Assembly (NCBI GenBank): GCA_020056205.1
Contig: JAGVIF010000588.1
Coordinates: 1 to 12,814 of the forward strand
Source: Lentisphaeria bacterium
Lineage (GTDB): Bacteria; Verrucomicrobiota; Lentisphaeria; Victivallales; GWF2-50-93
DNA length: 12,814 nucleotides
Reading direction: 5' to 3'
Position numbers and translations under genes: made by a program. Position 1 is the first letter of the stretch; the number at the start of each line of letters is the position of its first letter. The notes under the pieces were generated by a model that had not been told where the DNA came from, made no database searches, and saw only the letters and a list, made by a program, of their open reading frames with translations. Positions 1-6,153 of the stretch are shown here, piece after piece.

Positions 1-1
1 A

Positions 2-1014
2 CGGTCCATCCCCACGCGTGTGGGGAAAATACCCCGTCGCTCGGAGACCGCGAAACAGCGGACGGTCCATCCCCACGCGTGTGGGGAAAATGCAGAGCAA
101 AGCCCTGCCGAGGTCAGATCTGCCGGTCCATCCCCACGCGTGTGGGGAAAATCTCGTTACTGCATTATCCGCAGGGGAGATTCCCGGTCCATCCCCACGC
201 GTGTGGGGAAAATTATACAAGGCAGCATCAGCCGTGGGGTCAGACCGGTCCATCCCCACGCGTGTGGGGAAAATCAAGATCGACGTTAACCCCGTCAGAC
301 GGAGCTCGGTCCATCCCCACGCGTGTGGGGAAAATTTTCTACGGCCCTGCCCGATTATCCAATTTGGCGGTCCATCCCCACGCGTGTGGGGAAAATCGAT
401 AATTTTGAGGTTTTGACGGAGGTAACCTCGGTCCATCCCCACGCGTGTGGGGAAAATAGAACTGGCAGGTCAAAATATACGCGGCAAGTCGGTCCATCCC
501 CACGCGTGTGGGGAAAATTGGAGTGGCTTGAAAATCGAGTATAGGGATCGCGGTCCATCCCCACGCGTGTGGGGAAAATCCAATCTGCCGTAACCCATTG
601 AGAATAGTGCCCGGTCCATCCCCACGCGTGTGGGGAAAATACGAGGAGGTTATAGCGTTTATAGCGTTTTTCCGGTCCATCCCCACGCGTGTGGGGAAAA
701 TAAAACAGCCGGACACGCGGACACGCGGACACGCGGACACACGGTCCATCCCCACGCGTGTGGGGAAAATTATACTCTCCCTCCCTTTTTTTTACGAGAC
801 TCCGGTCCATCCCCACGCGTGTGGGGAAAATTTTTCCGTTTCGAACCAATCAGTTACGTCCCCCGGTCCATCCCCACGCGTGTGGGGAAAATGCCTCAAG
901 GCGGGCTTGCTTGGCGGCGGAGGTCGGTCCATCCCCACGCGTGTGGGGAAAATTATGAGCTGGCGCGCGAAGTTGGGATTGTTGCTGGTCCATCCCCACG
1001 CGTGTGGGGAAAAT
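2..1014 (-). CRISPR. Type I-E CRISPR array, 17 repeats and 16 spacers, truncated by the left edge
   Basis: A 29-nt repeat occurs 17 times, starting at 2, 63, 124, 185, 246, 307, 368, 429, 490, 551, 612, 673, 742, 803, 864, 925 and 986. Spacers are 32 nt except one of 40 nt (702-741). Read on the minus strand the repeat begins ATTTT, forms the hairpin CCCCAC-ACGC-GTGGGG (6-bp stem, tetraloop) and ends ATGGACCG. That tail equals the 8-nt 5' handle that Cas6e cleavage gives in type I-E (AUAAACCG in E. coli), so transcription is leftwards, in the cas direction. The repeats are identical except that the leader-proximal one (986-1014) ends in A instead of G on the minus strand (T at 986). The leader end is at 1014. 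The first repeat lies at the window edge, so the distal (older) end is probably outside and the true spacer count is unknown. Confidence 0.98.
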
Positions 1015-1060
1015 AGCAAGATATAGATAAAAATAAAGACTACCCCACTATATATTGTGT
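1015..1060 (-). other. CRISPR leader, short and AT-rich
   Basis: These 46 bp separate the cas2 stop codon from the leader-proximal repeat. They are strongly AT-rich, carry the -10 element of the array promoter, and hold no reading frame. The functional leader must extend into the cas2 3' end. I saw no convincing IHF consensus, although IHF bends the leader during I-E integration in E. coli. Confidence 0.7.
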
Positions 1061-1075
1061 CTATTCAGTTGTCAA
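1047..1075 (-). promoter_or_regulatory. Sigma70-type promoter for the CRISPR array, inside the 3' end of cas2
   Basis: On the minus strand a perfect -35 TTGACA (1075-1070) is followed by a 17-bp spacer and the -10 TATAGT (1052-1047, 5 of 6 consensus bases). The -35 lies within the last codons of cas2. The predicted start is near 1040, giving about 25 nt of transcribed leader before the first repeat. Position and direction match pre-crRNA transcription. No experiment supports it. Confidence 0.7.
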
Positions 1076-1384
1076 AGAACCACTATTTTCTTCAGACGAT
1101 TCATTTTTCTGCCATTTTTCAGCGACGAGGAAATGTCCTGTTACTGATACTGGGATTCTGTCCGTATCGCCATAATGACGTATTGAGAATCCTTGCGAAT
1201 TTTCTTCGGTTGATAGGACGAGCATTCCGAGAGTTTTGGCATTTCTCAAGATGTATTCCAGAGTTTTATCCCTGGTTCGTTTGTTTAGGGTTCCGACAAA
1301 GACATTTGGTTTGGGTTCGACGAACCATCTTTTCAGTATGCCTCTTATCGCGGGCGGCGTGTCATTGGTAATAAGGACCGTCAT
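1061..1384 (-). CDS. cas2: Cas2, type I-E CRISPR integration subunit
   Basis: The 107-residue protein matches the Cas2e (CasE2-like) form. It starts MTVLITND, followed by PPAIRG, the RWF segment and PNVFVG, then NSQGFSIR near residues 62-70. Cas2 forms the central dimer bridging two Cas1 dimers in the complex that integrates new spacers. In the I-E group it acts as a scaffold rather than a needed nuclease. The tail after about residue 90 (K, S, E and N rich) is longer than the conserved core and may be disordered. The ATG overlaps the cas1 stop as ATGA (1381-1384), which suggests translational coupling. It ends in TAG, evidence that TAG is a normal stop in this genome. The last codons also encode the -35 element of the array promoter. 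Confidence 0.95.
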   Translation of the reverse strand: MTVLITNDTPPAIRGILKRWFVEPKPNVFVGTLNKRTRDKTLEYILRNAKTLGMLVLSTEENSQGFSIRHYGDTDRIPVSVTGHFLVAEKWQKNESSEENSGSLTTE

Positions 1385-2214
1385 TGCATCAGCTCCTCTA
1401 TGTCCAAGGGGATTCTTCTTGTAAGTTCCCTGTTTTCGATTTTCTTTTTCAGCAGAGTAATTACTTCGTCTTCACGGGCAAAAGGGTTTATTGACAATGC
1501 CTCGAAGGCGGCTTCAAGGGTTGTAAACGGTTTATACATGTCGGCGATGTCATATACAAACGGGAGAGTTCCGGCTATATGGACGAATCCAAGCGTCGGC
1601 ACATATCCCATCGAGCAGACTATTGCTGTACACAGCGCATAAAGACAGGAATTAGCGGCGGATATTGCCTTGTTGATATTGTCGGCCAAGTCCCAGTTGT
1701 TTGGATTATAGTCCCGTCCTTTCCATGAGATGCCGTATTTGTAGCCCATGTCTTCGTAGAGATATTTTATCCGTTTGCCTTCCATGCCGCGCAGTTCCTT
1801 GATGGATTTTCCTGAAACATCGGCTTCAGGGAAGCGTTTGAGGAACATTTTTCTTGCGATTTCTTCGCGCTTCTTAGTTGAACCATGAAGCTCGGCGTGT
1901 TTTCGGGCATTTGAATTGTCGTGGTTTGGCGATATTCCAAAGGAATAGAATCGCATCCCGTCCTGTCCGACCCAGCATATAGGGGTATTGGAATCAGCGC
2001 AGGCTTTGATTGCCGCATGTGTGATTGTTGTCCCGGGTCCGAGCATGATGGCGCTCAGAGTTGCGACAGGGAGTCGTATTATTGTCCTGTCAGCGCCGAT
2101 CCATTTAACGCTTGAATCGTCAACTTCGATCCGTCCGTGCTCAAGGTAGATGGGAGTCCATCTCTCCTTTGCCGGAGTCAGGGTTTCCAGAGGAGGTTTT
2201 TCGAATATTGGCAA
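1381..2214 (-). CDS. cas1: Cas1, type I-E CRISPR integrase
   Basis: This 277-residue protein is the integrase that inserts prespacers at the leader-repeat junction, working with Cas2. The family's metal-binding residues are present: E145 in RGMEGKRI, H212 in GFVHIAG and D222/D225 in VYDIADMYK, matching the E-H-D set of E. coli Cas1 (E141, H208, D221). The N-terminal beta domain, for example LEHGRIEVDD, is of the compact I-E kind. Length is normal. The start is TTG at 2214, chosen because GAGGTG (2225-2220) sits 5 nt upstream and because the protein begins close to the usual Cas1e N terminus. It lies 14 nt after the cas5 stop and overlaps cas2 by ATGA. No lesion is visible, so adaptation genes look intact even though parts of the effector are interrupted. 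Confidence 0.96.
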   Translation of the reverse strand: MPIFEKPPLETLTPAKERWTPIYLEHGRIEVDDSSVKWIGADRTIIRLPVATLSAIMLGPGTTITHAAIKACADSNTPICWVGQDGMRFYSFGISPNHDNSNARKHAELHGSTKKREEIARKMFLKRFPEADVSGKSIKELRGMEGKRIKYLYEDMGYKYGISWKGRDYNPNNWDLADNINKAISAANSCLYALCTAIVCSMGYVPTLGFVHIAGTLPFVYDIADMYKPFTTLEAAFEALSINPFAREDEVITLLKKKIENRELTRRIPLDIEELMQ

Positions 2215-2219
2215 AAAAA

Positions 2220-2225
2220 CACCTC
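2220..2225 (-). promoter_or_regulatory. Shine-Dalgarno site fixing the TTG start of cas1
   Basis: GAGGTG on the minus strand lies 5 nt upstream of TTG at 2214-2212, inside the gap between cas5 and cas1. There is no nearby in-frame ATG, so this site decides the start. Confidence 0.65.
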
Positions 2226-2228
2226 GAT

Positions 2229-2914
2229 TTAAAGTTCTTCGACAGCCACTCTTCTGATGCCGAATTTTCTGGGTTCGCTGAAATCAAGAGGAGAGTCCAT
2301 TATCGAATCAGTTCCTTCGGAAAAACTTTTAGCATCCTGTATCTTCCTAAACATTTTCAATTCAGGTTGGTTCTTCAATATGGCTCCAATAGCTTCTTCT
2401 TCGGAGTTGAAGATACCAACGGTTACAGGCGAAGCAGGGATGCATGACTTCCCCTGCCAAACCATACTCCCCACTTCGGATTTGAAAGGGCATTGTGGAT
2501 TTTTCCAAGGCTGTCTTTTTCACCTGATAGAATCACTGCGAATTTCGCATCAAGCAGGAATTCGCGGTATGTCTGAACTGTTCCTCTGGTTTTTCCGTCT
2601 GCGGTCTTGACGATATTCTCCTTCTGAGTTTTTTCGTCATATTTCTCATATCCTCCTCCGACAGTGTGATAGTCAATGAGACGCAACGGTTGGCATTTCC
2701 CCTTTTTAAATGAATATACGGACATTTTAAGATTTGCGAGTTTCGCAAGCCCATCCGTATCCGTTTTCGGGATTCCCATGGCGGCGCAGACAAGTCCGAG
2801 TATTCCGCTTTTTGTGGGATAGGAAAGCGAAGTCCGCCGTTCGAACTTGCTCTGATAGCCCCATGACTGCATTGGGGCATCTATGAATAGCGCCAAATGT
2901 TTGCTGTCAGGCAT
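2229..2914 (-). pseudogene. cas5e: Cas5e (CasD), interrupted by a one-base frameshift at a G run
   Basis: Cas5e caps the 5' handle end of crRNA in Cascade. The first frame (2914-2423) begins MPDSKHLALFIDAPMQSWG and holds the typical PTKSGILGLVCAAMG segment, then ends shortly after WGVWFGRG. The rest of the family C terminus, starting KSCIPASPVTVG, continues in another frame (about 2458-2229). The junction is the run GGGG on the minus strand (2454-2451). One more G gives a continuous protein of 228 residues, the usual Cas5e size, reading GRGKSCIPASPV. As written, translation stops after 163 residues and loses the last quarter. The ATG overlaps the cas7 stop by 8 nt. Both halves look well conserved, so the lesion is recent, a sequencing indel, or less likely a recoding site. 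Confidence 0.88.
2451..2454 (-). other. Frameshift position in cas5
   Basis: A run of four G on the minus strand marks where the two conserved parts of Cas5 change frame. Adding one base, or removing two, restores a single frame. Confidence 0.8.
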
Positions 2915-3992
2915 TTTCGATCAATCCTTCAATGAATGATTTCATGTCAACGTCCGGAATCCACAGTTCAGTTTCAGATGTGAGATTGTAAGTGGTTTTC
3001 AGCTTCTCATAATGTTCCTTCAAAAGTTTGCAGGACTGCTCAACGAAGCCATTGTCCTTGTATGCTGCAACCGGCTTTTCAAAGGCGTTGACCAGTGAAA
3101 GCGGCTGTCCGGTCTTCCTTATTCCAAGAACGCATGAAGGAGGAGTGAATCCGAACATCGAGTTCTTCCTTGCCCCGGGAATGGCAAGTATTGAAGATTG
3201 AATGAAGGTTTTAAGGACAGTGTTCATATCTTCTGGCGGCAAATGCCCGAGATGATGCTTGTCCTTAAGTAGCTCAAGGTTCAGGCCGACATAGCGGTAA
3301 TAGCAGGCGGAATTGAATTCGAGAGTTCCCATGTGTGCGGCGCCACCTTCTTCAAGAGGCTTCAAATCATCCACGGCGGTAAAGAAATCTATTTCATTGC
3401 TGACCTTATGTGTTGACAGAGCATGGCTGAAGAGTCCTGCGCCTTCGAGCATGAGTTCATGGTCGTCAGCGACCATCCTCCCGAAAAATGAAATGTCGGC
3501 TGCGTCCCGGACAGCTTCTTTCAATGATTTTAGCACGTCCTTCAATTCCTTTGGTGTATCATCCTTTTTCTTTTTGTCCTTCTTTTCCTCTTTTAAAAGT
3601 TCTTCAAGATTCTTGATGGATAGAACCTTGTCAACTATTTTTGAAATTTGCTCCGGAGAAAGATAAAGCAGTGTTTTAACTTTTTCGGAGTCATCAAGTC
3701 CGCCTAATGCTCCAGCTATAAGACCGGTGATTTTGCTTGCTGTATCTTCGCTTTTACCTCTGCTGAGCAATAATTCTTTCATAGATTTGACTATGAGCTT
3801 AGTTCTTTGGCCGGCAAAGAGAGATGGTTGATTTTCCTTTGCCATAAGTCGGATTGCCCTTTTCCAGGATTGGCTGCTGACACGCGCGCGCTGTGCGCCT
3901 CCGAATACGGCTGTTTTCGGGGAGTTCACGTCATCGCGGTTGAGGCAGGTTGCCGGGAACGACTGCAGGATGTGGAGTTCGATAAGTTTCAT
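2907..3992 (-). CDS. cas7e: Cas7e (CasC/Cse4), Cascade backbone subunit
   Basis: The protein has 361 residues, near the family norm of about 350-365. It opens with the hallmark HILQSFPATCLNRDD (7-21) and AVFGGAQRARVSSQSWKRA (28-46). Six copies would coat the crRNA spacer in Cascade. The segment FSHALSTHKVSNEIDFFTAVDD and the later AHMGTLEFNSACYYRYVGL are also typical. A lysine-rich stretch (about 132-148, EEKKDKKKKDD) is probably a surface loop. The start ATG at 3992 follows AAGGAG by about 9 nt. It lies 22 nt after cas6e and its TGA overlaps the cas5 ATG by 8 nt. No disruption is visible. Confidence 0.95.
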   Translation of the reverse strand: MKLIELHILQSFPATCLNRDDVNSPKTAVFGGAQRARVSSQSWKRAIRLMAKENQPSLFAGQRTKLIVKSMKELLLSRGKSEDTASKITGLIAGALGGLDDSEKVKTLLYLSPEQISKIVDKVLSIKNLEELLKEEKKDKKKKDDTPKELKDVLKSLKEAVRDAADISFFGRMVADDHELMLEGAGLFSHALSTHKVSNEIDFFTAVDDLKPLEEGGAAHMGTLEFNSACYYRYVGLNLELLKDKHHLGHLPPEDMNTVLKTFIQSSILAIPGARKNSMFGFTPPSCVLGIRKTGQPLSLVNAFEKPVAAYKDNGFVEQSCKLLKEHYEKLKTTYNLTSETELWIPDVDMKSFIEGLIENA

Positions 3993-4014
3993 TTTGTTTT
4001 TCTCCTTTTTTATT

Positions 4015-4608
4015 TTATTCTATTGGTTTTAAAATCAACATTCCGTATCCTAAAGATTTAGCGGAGCCTAACCCATCGTTGAACGCCTTTTTGAATTTTT
4101 CTTTGTCAACGACTTCAAGTATCCCATCGAAATCAACTCGGCTGACTTTGTTTTGCTTGGATCCGTTTTTTCTGAAATACTCCGTAATCGGTTTTGAAAC
4201 TGCGAAATTCGCAATTATGAATCCGGCCTGCTCTGCTTTTCTCGTGAGCCAAACTTTTAAGTCTTCTTCCTTGTATATTCCGACCCGCTTCCCTTTGTCA
4301 ACGTCTTTTCCAATGCGTTTCGTCGGGTTTACGCGAAGTTGAAACAAGTATTTTTTGTAGTCAATATAAGCGGAAGAAATTTTCTTGGTTACCCAGTGTC
4401 CCCAAGCAGGCGGCGTTACCGGCAATTCAGACAGCAGATAAACCTGGAAACAGGTCTGCTTGTCGTCAATACGGAAGAGGAAGGAACGCTCATCGTCGTT
4501 GTGTCCTGGGAATGCTTTCCATAGCGCCTTGTGCCAGCAATAATTGTCGAAAAGTTCAAGGCTGGCGACTTCCTTTTTGTCTACAATGATTCGTGTCAGA
4601 TACTTCAT
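4015..4608 (-). CDS. cas6e: Cas6e (CasE/Cse3), pre-crRNA endonuclease
   Basis: This 197-residue protein is the repeat-specific RNA endonuclease that cuts at the base of the repeat hairpin and stays bound to the crRNA 3' end. It has the N-terminal ferredoxin-like fold start (MKYLTRIIV), a candidate catalytic His at residue 26 (YCWHKALW), the central NPTKR and KGKRVGI segments (94-111) and the C-terminal glycine-rich loop GLGSAKSLGYGM (179-190). The ATG overlaps the cse2 stop (ATGA) and follows a perfect AGGAGG at 4618-4613. In the E. coli I-E operon cas6e comes after cas5; here it stands between cse2 and cas7. The gene is intact. Confidence 0.95.
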   Translation of the reverse strand: MKYLTRIIVDKKEVASLELFDNYCWHKALWKAFPGHNDDERSFLFRIDDKQTCFQVYLLSELPVTPPAWGHWVTKKISSAYIDYKKYLFQLRVNPTKRIGKDVDKGKRVGIYKEEDLKVWLTRKAEQAGFIIANFAVSKPITEYFRKNGSKQNKVSRVDFDGILEVVDKEKFKKAFNDGLGSAKSLGYGMLILKPIE

Positions 4609-5096
4609 TCGGCCTCCTGTTCCTTGCTTCCCCAGAATTCAGAAGCCCATTCCACTTTCCTGTCATTGTCCCAGCGGACAAGGTCCCAGAACAATTGGCG
4701 GAAATTGATTTGGCATCCTTTTTGTTCAGCCGCTTTAATGACAGACGGGAGCATTTCGCAAAGTTCTACGGCAGAATCACAGGAAAGGAATCGCCTGAAC
4801 TTTGCCTCAAATGTTTTCAGTCCGTCCTAGCCTTTCCCTTCGCCGGTCGCTATCTGCCGGAATGTAGTTCCGAGATTACCATTGGCACAGGTCTTCTTGT
4901 GGATTGCGAATCCCGCAGAAATGATTTGATATATTCTTCTTTCCTTTTCATTTTTAAGATCACAGTACCCTGCAATATGCGGCTAGGCATAATGTTCGGT
5001 TGTCGGACTCAATCCGCGTATCAAATCCGACATCATTCCCCTGTCCTCTTTGTGATTTTCCAAGAAATCAAGGAACTTATCAATGTTGTAGCTCAT
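4605..5096 (-). pseudogene. casB: Cse2 (CasB), full-length frame with two in-frame TAG codons
   Basis: Reading 5096-4605 in one frame gives 163 codons, normal for Cse2, the small Cascade subunit that forms a dimer along the belly and stabilises the displaced DNA strand. The start MSYNIDKFLDFLENH is followed by EDRGMMSDLIRGLSP, a conserved N-terminal pattern. Later come AGYCDLKNEKERR, NGNLGTTFRQIA, LKTFEAKFRRFL, and the C-terminal LVRWDNDRKVEWASEFWG. Codon 38 (4985-4983) and codon 90 (4829-4827) are both TAG. The first falls in HYA-stop-PHIAGYCDL, where the family has Trp. Everything else stays in frame, with no indel. AAGGTG lies 7 nt upstream of the ATG, which overlaps the nuclease stop as ATGA, and the end overlaps the cas6e ATG. 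As written the product stops at 37 residues. It could be a young pseudogene, a base-calling artefact or an amber-suppressed gene. Confidence 0.9.
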
Positions 5097-6153
5097 AGTA
5101 TATCACCTTCCAATTTGTTCAATTCATAAAATTCATGAAGTTTAGATTCGAGAAGTTTCTTGTCCGGCAGTTTTGTTTGGTATTCCGCGACGAGCGCGGG
5201 AGCGAGGGAACTGCTCAGGGAAAACTCGACAATCTCCGAGTCCTTAGACTTACATAGGAGGACGCCTACACTCGGATTCTCATTTTCTTTTCTATCGTTC
5301 TTGTCAAGTGCTTTAAGATAGAAGGCAAGTTTTCCCAGATACTCCGGCTTGAAGTCATCTATCTTCAGTTCAAAAGCCACTAGGCAAGACAGGCCGCGAT
5401 GGAAAAAGAGAAGATCAATGAAAAAATCTTTTCCGCCTATTTGAAGCCTGTATTCCTCGCTGACAAAACAGAAGTCTCTTCCAAGCTCAAGTAGGAACTT
5501 CCTGAGATTTCGCACCAGCCCCTTCTGAAGCTCTTCTTCCGAGTGCGATTCAGGAAGATTTAGAAAGTCAAGGATGTAGCTGTCCTTAAATACTTCCAAT
5601 GCAGGGGGATACAATTGTGACATCAGTGATGACACTTTTACGGGAGATGTAACCGCTCTTTCAAACAGGCAGCTGTCAATCTGCCGTTCAAGCTGGCGAA
5701 ATGAATAATTTTCTTTTACAGCAAGGCGGAGGTAGAACTCGCGTTCTTCACGAATCTTGCATTTGCTTATTATCAGTAAATTATGGGACCATGTCAATTG
5801 TCTCAACAGTGTCGAGACTTTTCTATCTCCTTGATAGACAATGTAAAACTGCCTCATGCGGAAAAGATTCGGGCGATTGAAGCCCTTGATCTCAGGATGG
5901 TTCTTTGAAATATGCGCGGCAAGTCCATCAACTACGCCTTCCCCCCATTCGGCTGATTCAAGCTTACTGCTAATATATTCTCCAACCTGCCAGTAGAGAT
6001 CAACAAGGGCGGTGTTAACTGCGGAAAAGGCTTTTTCTCTTGATTTAAGGATGAGATGAACAACTTCATCAAATGAACTTTTTGTTGAAACGGGCTCTTC
6101 CTTGATGTGTTTTACGAGCTTTGAGATGTGTTTTTTTCAATCTTCTTTTTCAT
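5093..6153 (-). CDS. DUF1016 / YhcG-type PD-(D/E)XK nuclease, embedded in the cas operon, frameshifted near its start
   Basis: With a -1 shift at 6136-6130 this frame gives 353 residues, the normal DUF1016 size. The N-terminal domain (about 20-150) has VNTALVDLYWQVGEYI, FNRPNLFRMRQFY and LTWSHNLLI. The C-terminal domain carries a PD-(D/E)XK core: FIDLLFF (D247) and FELK (E262, K264). Proteins of this family often accompany restriction-modification and other defence genes; their biochemical role is poorly defined. It is not a standard I-E gene. The ATG at 6153 overlaps the cse1 end by 17 nt and has AGAGAGA a little upstream. Its TGA overlaps the cse2 ATG. The main frame opens directly from the cse1 TGA and has no ATG, GTG or TTG for 93 codons until Met100 (5857), which lies inside the N-terminal domain. 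So full expression needs the -1 shift, a missing base, or read-through of the cse1 stop. The nuclease residues themselves are intact. Confidence 0.87.
6130..6136 (-). other. A AAA AAC heptamer: possible -1 ribosomal slip site or homopolymer indel
   Basis: In the frame of the ATG at 6153 the codons GAA AAA AAC end in A AAA AAC, which has the classical slippery form X XXY YYZ in the correct phase. A -1 slip moves ribosomes into the 345-codon nuclease frame. Without it the ATG frame ends after 13 codons (TAA). The surrounding A run is seven long (6137-6131), so a lost base is an equally simple explanation. Confidence 0.6.

Noticed and set aside
1..1014. Spacers that match cas genes or the mannosidase in this window (self-targeting).
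   Set aside because: No match was visible by eye, but a full comparison of 16 spacers to both strands was not possible.
18..1026. Long open frames on both strands over the array, with peptides such as PSPRVWGK, SIPTRVGKI, VHPHACGEN and FSPHAWGW repeated every 20 residues.
   Set aside because: They are translations of the CRISPR repeat in its different frames. The 61-nt period and hairpin repeat show non-coding DNA.
1057..1424. Plus-strand frames of 104 and 62 codons opposite cas2.
   Set aside because: They are shadows of cas2 and cas1, which are firmly identified on the other strand.
4531..5129. Plus-strand frames of 99 and 178 codons over the cse2 region.
   Set aside because: They do not resemble any known family, and the minus strand carries a full-length Cse2 frame across the same stretch apart from two TAG codons.
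5093..5857. The nuclease as a 254-residue protein starting at Met 5857.
   Set aside because: The conserved N-terminal domain extends at least 80 codons upstream in the same frame, and no Shine-Dalgarno site is evident before this Met, which lies inside LFRMRQFY.
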